From Vanilla planifolia (Eukaryota; Streptophyta; Magnoliopsida; Asparagales; Orchidaceae), in NCBI GenBank assembly GCA_023846275.1, contig JAIUJO010000497.1, positions 167,501-231,500 of the forward strand: a stretch of 64,000 nucleotides of DNA, written 5' to 3'. The first letter of the stretch is position 1; each line of letters begins with the position of its first letter. A program made the position numbers and the translations under genes. Below are positions 38,641-52,300 of the stretch, piece by piece. The notes under the pieces were generated by a model. That model worked only from the letters and a program-made list of their open reading frames with translations, had not been told where the DNA came from and did not search any database.

Positions 38641-40000
38641 TGCTCTACTTTGCTCTATTCTACTCTAGTCTTCTCTACTTTGCTCTGCTTTAATTTGCTC
38701 TGCTCTACTATTCTTTGCTCTACTCTTCTCTACTCTACTATGCTCTGCTCAGCTATGCTCTCCTCTCCTCACCTCTCTTGTCCTCTCCTCTCCTCTCCAC
38801 TACTCTACACTACTCTACTCTATTCAACTCTGCTCCACTTTAAACCCCTCTACTATACTCTACTCTACTCCACTCTACTCTACATTATTCTACTCTACTC
38901 TACTCTACTATACTCTACTCTACTCAAGCCCAATCAACCCTAGCCTTACCCAATCTAGCTCTACTCTACTCTACTCTATTATACCCTACTATACTCTTCC
39001 CTAGCCTGGCCTAGCCTAATCGAGCTCCACTCTTCTCTACTCTTCTCTACTCTAGCCATACCTAGCCTAGCCTAGCCTAACCTAGCATAGAATAACCTAG
39101 CTTTGCTCTACGTTACTAAAGTCTTCTCTGCTCTACTCCCTTCTGCTATACTCTACTCTACTCTACTCTACTATGCATTACTTTGCTCTACTCTTCTGTT
39201 CTGTTATGCTCTTCTTTCCTCTGCTCCAGTCATCTCTGCTCTACTCTACTCTCCTCACCTCTACTTTTCTCTACACTACTCTACTCTACTTTACTCTACC
39301 CTACTCTACCCTACTCTACTCAACTATACTCTACTTTACTCAACTCAACTCAACTCTACTCTACTCTGCTCTACTCTACACTGCTCTACTCTACTCTACT
39401 CCACTCTAGGTTAGCTGAGCCAAACCTAGCATAACCTAGATCTACTCTACTCTACTCTACTCTACTTTAGCTTACCCAACCCTACCCCAGCCTAGCCTAA
39501 CCTTGCCTTGCCTAAAATAACCTAGCTCTAATCTATTATACGTTACTCTACTCTACTATACTCTACTTTACTCTACCATACTCTATTATACTCCACTATA
39601 CTCTAACCTTGCTTAACGTAGCTTGATACTCTAGTTTACTCCACTCTATCCTAGCCTTGCCTAGCCTGGTCTAGCCTAGGCTAACCTAGCTCTACTCTGT
39701 TATGCTATGCTATGCTCTGATCTTCTCCACTCTCCACTTGTTTACACTACTCTACTCTGTACTCTAGCTTAGCCTAACCAAACCTAGCCCTACTTTACTC
39801 TACTCTACTCTAGCTTTGCCTAGCTTATCCAACCATAGCCTAGCCTAACCTAGCCTAACTTAGCCTAGCCTAACCTGGCTCTATTATACTCCACTCTACT
39901 CTACTTTGTCTCTATCTCTTCGACTCTGCTTAACTCCGCTCTTTCAGAGCTTAGCCTAGCCTAACCTAACCTGGCCTAGCATATCATAACTTAACTCTAT
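38641..40000 (+). repeat. Dispersed relative of the 3.2-kb higher-order unit
   Basis: The marker order of the 13737-19100 units recurs here: a TCCTC cluster (38757-38800), an AATCGAGCTC join (39019), CATAGAATAACC (39086), GTACTCTAG after a CTCTG-rich tract (39759), then an ATATCATAACTTAAC landmark near 39982 matching CGTATCCTAACTTAAC. Distances are similar but longer, with about 130-190 extra bases between the CATAGAATAACC and GTACTCTAG markers. An irregular TCTCTATCTCTTCGAC-containing patch lies at about 39905-39950. Confidence 0.55.
38757..38800 (+). repeat. TCCTC sub-cluster
   Basis: TCTCC/TCCTC units with CACC and TTGTCC interruptions. It is the positional match of the clusters at 13964 and 17210 within the higher-order unit. 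Confidence 0.7.
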
Positions 40001-40069
40001 TATGCTCTACTCTGCTATACTCTGCTCTGCTCTACTATGCTCTGCTAGGCTCGACTCTACTATTCTCTA

Positions 40070-40123
40070 CTCTCCTCTCGTCACCTCTCCCCTCCCCTCC
40101 TCTGCTCTCCTCTCCTCCTCTCC
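40070..40123 (+). repeat. TCCTC sub-cluster
   Basis: TCTCC and CCCTC variants after a CTCTG-rich tract. Together with the small cluster at 40260-40282 it forms a pair about 190 bases apart. Confidence 0.7.
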
Positions 40124-41995
40124 AGTTTAGCCTAGCCTACACTAACCTATCTTAGCTTTGGTCTACTCTACTATGCTCTTCTCTACTCTGTACGACTCTG
40201 CTCTGCTCTACATTGCTCTGCATTACTCTTCTACTCTGCTTTGCTCTGCTCTACTCTACTCTCCTCTCCTCTCCTCCCCTCTACTTTACTCTTCTCTGCT
40301 CCACTCTGCTCTACTCAACTCTACTCTACTCTACTCTACTATAGCCTAACATAGTCTAAGCTAACCTATCTTAACCCTTCTCTTCTCTACTCTAATTTAC
40401 TCTACTCTACTCTAGCCTAGCCTACCCTAGCCTACCATACCCTAGCCTAGCCTTGCCTAACCTAGCTCTACTATACTATACTCTACTCTGCTCCAATTTA
40501 CTCCAACCAAGCCTATCCTAGGCTAACCAAGCTCTATACTACTCTACTCTACTCTACGCTACTCTAGCATAAGATTTCGTAGCCTAACCTAGCTCTACTC
40601 TGCTCTACCCTAGTCTGCTCTACTCTACTCTTCTCTGCTCTTCTCGACTCTACTCTGCTCTACTCTACTCCACTATACTCTACTGTACTTTATACAATAG
40701 CTTAGCCTAGCTTAGCCAAGCCAAACCTACTCTACTCCACTCTACTCTACATTTTTATACTTTACTTTACTCTAACCTAGCATAGCCTGGCCTAGCCTAG
40801 CCTAACCTAGCCTAACCTAGGCTAGCCTAACTTAATTGTGCTCTGCTTTGCTCTACTCTACTCTACTCTATTCTGATCTGCTCCACTCTGCTCTGATCTG
40901 CTCTGCTTTACTCTACTCTCCTTCTCTCTACTCTACTATACTCTAACCTAGCATAGCCTAGCCTAGCCTAGCATAACCTAACCTTGCTCTACTCTACTCT
41001 ATTATACTCTTGCCTACTCTAGTCTACTCTACTCTAGCCTTGCTTAGCCTACCCAAGCCTAGTTTAGCCTAACTAAGCCTTGCTTAGCCTAGCTAAACCT
41101 AGCTCTACTATACTCTACTCTATTCCACCCTACTCTACTCTACTCTGCTCCATTATACTCTACTCTACTCTACTCTACTCTTCTCCACTCTACTCTACTC
41201 TACTCTGGCCTTGCATTGCCATGACTAGCGTAACATTGCTCTACCCTACTTTGCTCTACCTTGCTCTCCTCTGCTTTGCTTTGTTCTCCTCTACACTGCT
41301 TTGCTCTTGTATGTCTTGCACTACTCTACTCTACTCTACTTGGCTCTGCTCTACTCTGCTTAGCTCTGCCTACTCCACTCTAATGTATTTTGCTCTATTC
41401 TACCCTACTCTATCATATCCTAGGCTCGCCTTACCTTACCTAGCCTAACCTAATTCTACTCTACTCTCCTACTCAAGCCTAGCCCAGCATAGCTTAGCAT
41501 AGTCTAGCTTAGTTTAACATAACATAGCTCAGCTCTACTCCACTCAAATTTGCTCTACTCTATTCTACTCTTCCCTAGCCTATCTTAGAATAGCCTCGCC
41601 TAGCCCTGCCTAACCTAGTTCTGCTCTACTCTACTATGCTCTGCTCTACTATGCACTTCTCGACTCTACTGTCCTTTATTCTACTCTACTTTGCTATATT
41701 CTACTCTAAAGTAGTCTATTCTACTCAACCTTAATTTACTCTACTTTACTCTAGCCTAGCCTAAACAAGCCTAACCTAATCGTGCCTAGCCTAGCTCTAC
41801 TCTATTATACTCTACTCTATTAGTTTACACTACCCTTGTCGAGCCTAGCCTAGCCAAACCTACCCTAGCTCAGCTCAACTCTACTTTAGTCTAGTCTAGT
41901 CTACTCTACTCTAACCTAGCATAGCCTTGCATAGCCTAGCCTAACCTAACCTAGGTCTACTCTTCATTGCTCGACTGAACTCTACTCTACTCTGC

Positions 41996-42040
41996 TCTCC
42001 TCTCCTCTGCTCTCCTCTCCTCTCCTCTTCTCTCCTCTAC
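41996..42040 (+). repeat. TCCTC sub-cluster
   Basis: CTCTCC/TCCTC units with one CTCTG interruption and one TCTTC unit, flanked by CTCTA/CTCTG on both sides. Confidence 0.7.
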
Positions 42041-43050
42041 TCTGCTCAACTCTTCTCTACTCTGCCCTACTCTAACCTAACCTACTATAACCTAGCTCCA
42101 CTCTACTATACTCTACTCTAGCCTAGCCTCACCTAACCATGCTCTGCTCAACTCTACTCTACTCTACTCTACTTTACCTTACTCTACTGCACTCTTCTCT
42201 ACTCTACTCTACTCTACTCTACTCCACTCTACTCTCCTTTACTCTACTCTAGCCTAGTTTACCTAGCTTAGCCTAGCCTAGCCTAAACTAGCTCTACTCT
42301 ACTCTACTCTAGCCTAGCCTAGCCGAGCCTACCCTAGCTTAACATAGTACTATTATACTTTACTCTATACTACACTATTCTAATCTATTATATATTGCTC
42401 TAGCATATCTTAACCTAGCTTTACTCTACCTTACTCTATTATACTCTACACTACTCTTGCCTTGCCAAACATAGCACTATTTTATTTTGCTCTGCTTTAT
42501 TTTACTCTACTCTAGTTTTCTCTTCTCTACTCTACTCTCCTCAACTCTGCTCTACTCTTCTCTACTTTGCATTACTATACTTTGCTCTGCTCTACTCTAC
42601 TCTTCTTTGCTCTTTTCCACTATGCTCTACTCTACTTTATTCTACTCTACTCTTGCCTAACCTTGCTGAACCTTACCTTACCTAGTCTAACCTAGCTTTA
42701 CTCTACTTTACTCTCCTACTCTTGCCTAGCCTAGCCTTGCTAAACCTAACCTAGCTTAGCTATAATCTACTCTACTCTTCTCTACTCTGCCCTACTCTAC
42801 TCTACTCTTCTCTGCTCTATTCTACTCTAACCTAGCTGGCTTGGCCTAGCCTTGCCTATCCTAGCTCTACTTTACTCTGCTCTGCTATGCTCTACTCTAC
42901 TCTATTCTTCTCTACTCTACTCTGCTCTACCTTACCTTACTCTGCTCTGCTCTTCTCTCCTCTACTCTACTTTATTCTAATGTATTATACTCTACTCTAC
43001 TCTACTCTACTCTACTCTACTCTATTCTACTCTAGCCTAACCTAGCCAAG

Positions 43051-43075
43051 CCTAACCTAACCTAACCTAACCTAA
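43051..43075 (+). repeat. Five tandem CCTAA units (TTAGG on the - strand)
   Basis: This is the longest perfect CCTAA run that I noticed. TTAGG is the arthropod telomere unit, but here it is only one pentamer variant among RCCTA blocks and grades into GCCTA on its left and CTCTA on its right. Shorter runs occur, for example near 33842 and 35924. Confidence 0.85.
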
Positions 43076-43313
43076 CTCTATTCTACTATACTCTACTCTA
43101 TTACTCCACTCTAGCCTAGCCTAGCCTAACCTAACTAAGATCTCTCTACTCAAGTCTACTATACTCCACTCTAGCTTACTGAAGCTTAGCTTCACCTAAC
43201 ATAGCTCTACATAGCTCTGCTTTGCTTTGCTCTCCTCTACTTTAATCTGCTTTTCTCTTCTCTACTCTACTCTACTCTACTCTGCTCTGCTCTACTCTGC
43301 TCTACTCAAATCT

Positions 43314-43382
43314 ACTCTCCTCTCCTCTCCTCTCCTCTCCTCTCCTCTACTCTCCTCTCCTCCCTTCTCCTCTCCTCACCTC
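43314..43382 (+). repeat. Longest TCCTC sub-cluster
   Basis: About thirteen consecutive TCTCC/TCCTC units with one CTCTA and one CCCTT interruption, sitting in a CTCTG/CTCTA tract. The longest uninterrupted run is about 43316-43347. Confidence 0.8.
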
Positions 43383-46300
43383 TGCTCTACTCTCCCCTAC
43401 CCTTCTCTACTCTATTCTACTCTACTCTATTATACTTTACTATACTCTATTCTACTTTACTCTAACCTAGCCTAGCCTAACTTAGCTTTACTCTACTACA
43501 CTCTACTCGAGCCTGGCCTAAGCTTACCTAACCAAGCTCTACTCTACTCTGCTCTACTTTGCTCTACTCTGCTCTGCTCTGTTCTACTCTACTTTACTTT
43601 GCTCCACTCTACTCTATGCTACTCTACTCTACTATACTCTATTTTGGCTTCACCAAGCCTATGCTACCATAGCCTAACCTAGCTCTATTATACTTTACTC
43701 TACAGTACTCTACTCTAATCTAGCATAACCTAATCTTGCTCTACTATACTCTGCTCTACTTTTCTCCTCTCTACTCTACTTTTCACTTCTCTACTTATCT
43801 CACTTATCATCTACTCTACTCTACTAAGCACTTCCTTGCTCTATCGTGCTCTACTCTTCTCTACTTTGGTCTACTATGCTCATTTTTGCTCTGCTCTACT
43901 CTATTCTACTCTAACTAGCTATATTCTACTTTACTATCCTCTGCTATACTATTCTAGCCTAGCCTAACCAATCCTAGCTCAGCTTTATTCTACTCTAGTC
44001 TACCCTACTCTATTATACTCTACTCTACTCTCCTCTAGCCCTGCTTAGCTTAACCTAGCTCAACTCAGCTCAACCCTACTCTACTATGCTCTGCTCTTCT
44101 CTGTTCTACTCTTCTCTACTCTGCTCTACTCTTCTCTTCTCCACTATGCTCTGCTCAACACTGCTCTACTCTACTCAAGTCTACACTAGTCTACTCTAGC
44201 CTAGTTTTGACTAGCTTCTTTGAGCATAACCTAGTATACTCTATTCTACTATACTCTACTCTTCTCCAGCCTAGCCTAGCTTAACCTAGCTCTGCCCTAC
44301 TTTGCTCCACTCTGCTTTACCCTGCTCTTCTTTACTCTACTATGCTATGCTCTACTCTACTCTTCTCTTCTCTACTTTGCTCTGCTCAACTCAACTCTAT
44401 TTTGCTCTACTATACTCTACCCTAGCTTAGCCCAACCTAGCTCTACTATACTATACTCTACTCTACTTTGCTCTAGCCTAGCCCAGCCTACCCTACCCTA
44501 GCTTAACTATGCATAGCCTAACCTAACTCTACTCTACCCTACTCTACTCTACTCTATACTATTCTACTCTACTCTAATCTACTCAACTATACTCTACTCT
44601 ACTCTAACTTAGCCAAACCTAGCCTAGCCTAGCTAGCCTAACTTAGCTCTACTATGTTCTACTCTACTCTACACAACTCTACTCAACTCTAACCTAACCT
44701 GGCTCTACTATACTCTGCTCTGCTTTATTCTACTCTACTCTACTCTTCTCTGCTCCACTGTATATCTCTACTCTATTCTTCTCTATTTTGCTCTACTCTA
44801 CTTTGCACTGCTTTAAACTACTCTACTCTATTATAACCTAGCCTAACCTTGCTCTATTCTACTCTACTCTACTATATTATACTATATTCTATAATACTAT
44901 ACTTTACTCTACACTACTCTACTCTACTCTAACACAGCCTAAATAAGCCTAGCCTAACATAGCTCAACTCTACTCTCCTTTGCTCATTATGCTCTGCTCT
45001 ACTCTGCTCTGCTTTGCATTCTCAGTTCTACTCTATTGTACTGTACTCTAGCCTCGCCAAGCCTAGCCTAGCTTAGCGTAACCAAGCTCTACTTTACCCT
45101 ACTCTACTCTACTCTAGCCTAGCCTAGCTTCACCTACCCCAGCCTAAATTAGCTTAGCCTAGCTTAGCCAAATCTTGCTCTACTCTACTCTACTCTAAAC
45201 TATTCTAGCATCGCCTAACCTAACCTTGTTCTACCCTACTCTACTCTACTATATCCTAGCTTAGCCTAACCAAGCATAGCCTATCCTAGCCTAGCCTATC
45301 TTTCTCTACTTTACTCATCTCTGCTCTGCTCCACTTTTCTTTGCTTTGCCTTATTATGGTCTTCTCTACTCTGCACTACTATGCTCTGTTCTTCTCTACT
45401 CTACTCAGTCCTCTACTCTACTCTACTCTGCTCTACTTTATTTTACTCTAACATAGCATAGCAAAGCTTAGCTTAACCTAGATCTACCTTACCCTTCTCC
45501 CCTCTATTCTACTCTAATCGAGCTTAGCCTAGCCTATCCTAATCTTACTCAACTCTACTCTATTCTATTCTAACCTAGTCTAGCCTATCCTAACCTAGCC
45601 CTACTCTACTCTACTCTACTCTAGCCTAGCCTAGCCTAACTTAGCCTAACTGAACCTACCTGGTCTCTCCTCTGCTATACTCTTTTGTACTTTTACTTTT
45701 CTCTACTCTGCTCATCCCATGTCAGCTCTGCTCTGCTTTACTCTACTCTTGTCTACTCTACTTTACTTTGTTATGCTCTACTCTGCTCTATTCCACTCTT
45801 CTTTACCTTGCTCTACATTACTCTAGCCTAGCCTAGCCTAACCAAGCTCTACTCTACTCTAACCTAGCCAAGCCTTGCTTAGCCTCACCAAGCCTACCCG
45901 AGCCTAACCATGCTTTACTCTTCTCTAATCTACTCGAACCTAACCAAGCTTAGCCTAACCAAGCTTAACAATACTTTACTCTACTCTAGCCTAGCCTAAG
46001 TTAGCTCTACTCCTTTATGCTCTACACTACTCTGCTATGCTCAACTCTTCTATGTTGTACTCTACTCTACTCTTCTCTACACTGCTATACTCCGTACTCT
46101 AACATAGCCTACCCTAACCTATCTTAGCTTTACTCTACTCTACTTTACTCTTGCTAAGACGAGCCTAGCCTACTCTTGCTCTATGCTACTTAACTCTATA
46201 CTACTATATACTTCTCTACTTTGTTGTACTCTATCGTACTCTAACTTAGCATAACCTAGCCTTGCATAGCCTAACCTAGCTCTGCTTTACTCTAGTTTAG

Positions 46301-49300
46301 TATAGTCTACTCTACTATACTATACTCTACTCTAGCCTAGCCTAGCCTACCCTACCGTAGCTTAGCCTGTCCGAGCCTAACTTAGCCCAACCTAACCAAG
46401 CTCTACTCTATTCAACACAACTCAACTATACTCTACTCCACTCTACTTTACTCTACTCTACTCTACTTGACTCTACTTGACTCTACTCTACTCTAACCTA
46501 GCCAAGCCCAGCCTAGCCAAAGCAGCTCTACTTTACTCTACTCTACTCTACATTACTCTACTCTACTCTAGCCTAGGCTAGCCAAGCTTAGCTTAGCCTA
46601 GCCCAACCTAGCTTTACTCTACTCTACTCTACTCTACTCTTCTCTACTCTACTCTTCTCTCCTTTTCTAATCTTTACTCTACTGTCCTCCACTCTACTCT
46701 ACTCTGATATACTCTTCTCTACTCTGTACTACTCTGCTCTACTCTACTCTTCTTTACACTACTTTGTTCTGCTCTGCTCTACTTTTATTCTACCCTGCCC
46801 TACTTTTCTCTGCTCTACATGGCTCATCTCTACTCTACTCTGCTCTACTTTACTCTACTCTACTCTGCTTTACTCTACTCTACTCTATGCTACTCTACTC
46901 TATGCTACTCTATTCTGGCCTAGCCTAAACTAACCTAGCTCTTTTATACTTTGCTCTACTCTACTCTACTCTACTCTACTCTACCCCATTCTACTCTACT
47001 ATATTGTACTATTCTCTACTCTCACCTATTCTACAATATTATACTCTACTACTCTAATCTAGCCTAGCCTAACTTAACTTAGCTCAGCTTTACTCCACTT
47101 TACTCTACTCTACTCCACTCTACACAAGTCTACTCTGCTTTACTCTATGCTAAACTTGCTTATCTTAGTTTAGCCTAACTTAACTCTACTCGACTCTACT
47201 TTAGCCTAGCCTTGTGTGGCCTAAGCTAGCTCTACTCTACTATGCTCTACTCTTCTCTACTCCACTCTTCTCTACCCTACTCTACTATACTATACTCTAC
47301 TCTACTCTAGCCTAGTTTAGCCTAGCCTTGCCTAGCTTAACCTAACAAAGCTCCACTTTACTTTACTATACTCTATTCTACACTACTCCAGCCTAGTCTA
47401 GCCTAGCCTAACCTAGTTCTACTCTACTTTGCTCTACTCTGTTCTACTCCACTATGCTCTGTCCTACTCTGCTCTTCATTGCTTTACTCTGCTCTGCTTT
47501 GCTGTACTCTGCTCTCCTATACAGCACTCTACTCTAGCCTATCCTAAAAAAACCTAACTATACTCTCTAGTATTGCCTAACCTAGCTAGCCTAGCCTAGC
47601 CTAACCTAGCTCTGGTCATTTCTGCGCTACTCTACTCTGCTCTGCTTTGTTGTACTCCACTCTGTTATGCTCTTCTCTAATCTACTCTACATTAGCCAGC
47701 CCTAGCCTAACTTAACCTAACCTAGCTCTACTCTACTCTACTTTACTCTGCTCTACTAGGCAAACCTAATATAGCCTTTCCTAGCCAAGATAGCCTAACC
47801 TAGCTCTACTCTACTCCACTCTATTATATTATACTCTACTCTACTCTACTCTAACATAGCTTAACCTAGCCTAGCTTTGCCTAACCCAGCTCTACTCTGC
47901 TCTGCTTTACTCTGCTCTACTCTAGTATTCTCTACTCTACTCTACTCTTCTCTACTCTACTCTACTCTGCACAACTCTACTCTACTCCAATCTAGCCTAG
48001 CCTAGCTTAGTCAAACAAAGCTTTGCTCTACTCTTCTCTACTCTAACCGAGCCTAGACTAGGCTATGCTAGCCAAATCTAGCCTAGCCTAACCTAACAAA
48101 GCTATCCTCTACTCAACTCCATTCTATACTACTCTACTAAACTCTACTCTAATTTACTCCACTCTAACCTAACCTAGCCTAAGCTTGCTCTACTCTACTC
48201 TAATCTACAATACTATACTCTACTCTACCCTATTTTATTCTACTAAACTCTAACTTAGCCTAGCCCAGCTTAGTATAACCTTGCTATACTCTACTCCACT
48301 TCACTCTAGCCTAGCCTAGCCTAACCCAACCATGCCTATCCCAACCTAACCTAACCAAGCTCTGCTCTACTTTGCTCTTGACTGCACCAATCTACTCAAC
48401 ACTACTTTGCTCTGCACTACTCTACTCTATTTTGCTCTGCTCTACTCTACTCTACTCTATTCTACTCGAGCCTAGCCTTGTCTAGCATAACCTAACCAAG
48501 CTCTATTCTACTCTACTCTACTCCATTCTTCACTACTTTACTATACAATACCCTACTCTACTCTAGCCTGGTCTAGACTAACCTAGCCTAGCCAAATTAA
48601 ACTCTACTCTACTTTACTCTACTATAGTCTACAATACGCTACTATACTCTACTCTAACCTAGCCTAGCTTTGCTTAGCCTAACCTATCCTAACTCTACTC
48701 TACCCTACTCTACTCCACTCTGCTCTACTCTAACCTTGCATAGCCTAGCTTAGCCTCGGCTAACCTGACCTAGCTCTATCGCACTCTACTCACCTCTACT
48801 CTTCTCTGCTCTAGCTTAGCCTAACCAAGGCTTGCCTATTTTTGCCTAGCCTAGCCTAGCCTAACCTAGCTCTACTCTACTCTACTCTATTATATTATAC
48901 TCCATTCTTCTCTACTCTACTTTACTCTACACTACACTACTTTACGTTACTTTACTTTAATCTACTCTGCTCTACTTTACTCTACTTTTCTCTTACATAG
49001 CCTGACCAAGTACTACTCTAAACCACACAACTATACTCAACTCTATTTTATTCTACTCTACTTTATTCTACTCTAATCTATTTTAGTCTACTCTACTCTA
49101 CTCAATTTACTCTCACTTAACATAGCCTTTCTTAACCTAGCTCAACTAAACATCACTCTACTCCACCCTATCCTCGCCTAGCCTAGCCTAGCCTAACCTA
49201 GCCTAGCCTAGCCTAGCTTAGCCTAACTTAGCTCTACTCTATTCTACTCTACTCTAATCTACTTTACTCTACTCTACTATGCTCTAGCCTAGCCATGCTT

Positions 49301-52300
49301 ATCCTAGCCTAGCCTAGCCAAGCTTAGCCAAGCTTAGCTTAGCCCAACCGAATCAAGCTCTGCTCTACTCTACTCTACTCTACTCTACTCCACTCTACTC
49401 TACTCTACACAACTATACACTAACCTAGCCTAGCCTAACCTAGCTTAACCTAGCTTAGTTATAATGTACTCTACTCTACTCTACTCTAGCAAGGCCTAGC
49501 TTAGCCTAACCTAGCTGTACTCTACTCTTCTTTGCTCTGCTCTACTCTACTCTGCTTTTCTCTACTCTAGTCTACTCTCCTCCACTCTGCTCTACTATGC
49601 TTTACTCTACACTATTCTACTTTTCTATGCTTTGGTCTGCTCTGCTCTTCTTTTCTCTACTTTGCTCTATTCTACTGTGCTATACTCTTTTCTGCTACAC
49701 TATGCTCTGCTCTACTCTGCCCTCTTCTTCTCACCTTTACTCTGCTCTTCTATTCTATCCTCTCCTCTTTTATACTCTAACCTACTCTACTCTACTCTAC
49801 TATACTCCACACTACTCTACTCTACTCTAGTCTACTCTACTCATATTACTCTATTCTACTATACTCTGCTCTACTCAACCCTAGCTGAGCCTAACCTATT
49901 TTAGCTCTACCTTACTCAATTATACTCTACTCTAGTCTAGCTTTCTTTGCTTACCCTAGCCCAACCAACCCAAGCCTAGTATAGCTTAGCCTAGACTACT
50001 TTAACCTAGCTCTACTCTACTCTACTCTATTCTAGACTACCCTACTCTACTCTATCCTAACCTAGCCTTGCCTAGCCTAACCTAGCTCAACTCAACTCTA
50101 CTCTACTCTACATTGCTCTGCACTACTTTGCTTTGCTCTGCTCTTAATTACTCTACTCTACTCTATTTTGCTCTTTTTCTCTACTCTGCTATGCTCTACT
50201 CTGCTCTGCACTGCTCTCATTTACTCTCCTCTACTTTCCTCTATTATGCTCTACTTTACTCCACTCTACTCTGCTCTACTCTACTCGAATCTACTACGCT
50301 CTACTCTACTCGACTCTACTCTGCTCTACTCTAGTCTGCTCTACTATACTCCATTCCACTCTACTCTACTATAGTTTAGCTTAACCTATCCTAGCTTAAC
50401 CAAGCTCTACTTTACTCAACTCAACTTTTCACTCTCTACTTTGTTCAGCTCAACTAAGCTCTATTATGCTCTATTCTACTCTACTTTGCTCTACTCTACT
50501 CTATTCTACACTACTCTACTCTACCCAAAACTACTCTAGCTTAACCTAGCCTAACCTAACCTAGCTCTAGTCTACTATACTCTACTCGACCCTAGCCTAG
50601 CCTAAACTAGCATATCCTAGCCGATCCTAGCCTAGCCTAACCTAACCTAGTTCTACTCTATCTACTCTACTCTACTCTAATCTGCTCTGCTCTACTTTGC
50701 TCTGATGTACTTTGCTTTACACTACACTTCTCTGCTCCACTTTAACATGCTTTTATAAAGCATAGCCTAGCCTAGCCTAAGCTAACCTAGCTCTACTCTA
50801 TTCTACTCTACTCTACTCTAGCTAGCCTAACCTAGCTTAGCCTAGCCTACCTAGGTTTACTTAGCTCTACTCTATTGTACTCTACCCTACTCTTGCCTAG
50901 TCTAGCCTACCCAAACCAAGCTTAGCCTAACCTAACCTAGCCTAACTTAGTTCTACTCTACTCTAGTCTACTCTACCCTACTCTATTTTACTCTACTCTA
51001 CATTACTCTACTCTACCCTACTCTACTCTACTCTACTCTACTCTACTCAACTCTACTCTATTCTACTCTAACCTAGCCTAACCTCGCCTAACATAGCCAA
51101 ACCTAGCTCTACTCTGCTCGGCTCAACTCATCACTACTCTGCTCTTCTCTACTCTATTCTTCTTTGCATCGCTCGGCTATGCTCTGCTCTGCTCTATGCT
51201 ACTCTGCTCTACTATACTCCACTGTATTATACCTAGCGAAGGTTAACCTATATTAACTAAGCTCCACTCTACTCTACTATACTCTACTGTACTCCAGCAT
51301 AGCATAGCCTTGTTTAGCTTGGCCTAACCTAGCTCTACTCTACTCTACTCTAATCTAGCCTACCCTAGTCTTACGTAACCTAGCTTTACTCAACTCTACT
51401 CTACTCTAGCTTAGGTTGGCTTAGCCTAACCTAGCCTAACCTTACCTAGCCTGGCCTAGCATAGCCTAATCTAATTTTCTCAGCTATGCTCAGCACTTCT
51501 CTGCTCTACTCTACTTTCCTCTGCAATACTCTACTGTACTCTAAAATAGCCTTTCCTAACCTTGCATTACTCTGTTCTACTCTACTCTACTATACTCTAG
51601 CCCAACTTAGCCTAGCTTAACCTCACTCTACTCTACTAAATTATACTCTATCTAATCTAACCTCGAGTATCCTACCCTAACCTTACTCTATTCTAATATA
51701 CTCTTCTCTACTCTATTCTACTCTACTATGCTCTACTCTATTACAGCCTAGCTTACCTTAACCTAGCTTGCATATCTTAGCCTAGCTTAACCTAGCTTAA
51801 CCTTGCTCTACTCTGTTATACTCTTATATGCTCTACTCTTCTATGCTCTATTTTTCTCTACTTTGTTCTACTATACTCTGTTGTGCTCTGTCCTACACAA
51901 CTCTACTCTAGTTTGCTCTGGTTGCCCATGCTCTATTCTACTCTACTCTACTTTACTCTACTCTAGCCTATCCTAGCCTAACCTAGCTCTGCTCTACTCT
52001 GCACTACTCTACTCTACACTGCACTACTCGACTCTACTCTCCACTAACATAGCCTATCCTAGCTTAACCAAGCTCTACTCTGCTCTACACTACTCTACTT
52101 TACCATAGCCAAGCCATACCTAGCCTAACCTAGCTCTACTCTACTATACTATACTCTACTCTACTTTCTTTTGCTTAACTCTACTCTACTCTACTCTATT
52201 CTACTCTATTCTAAACTACTCTACTCTACTCTACTCTAACATAGCCTAGCCTAGCCTCGCCTAGCATAGCTTAGCCTAACCAAGTTCTACTCTTCTCTGC

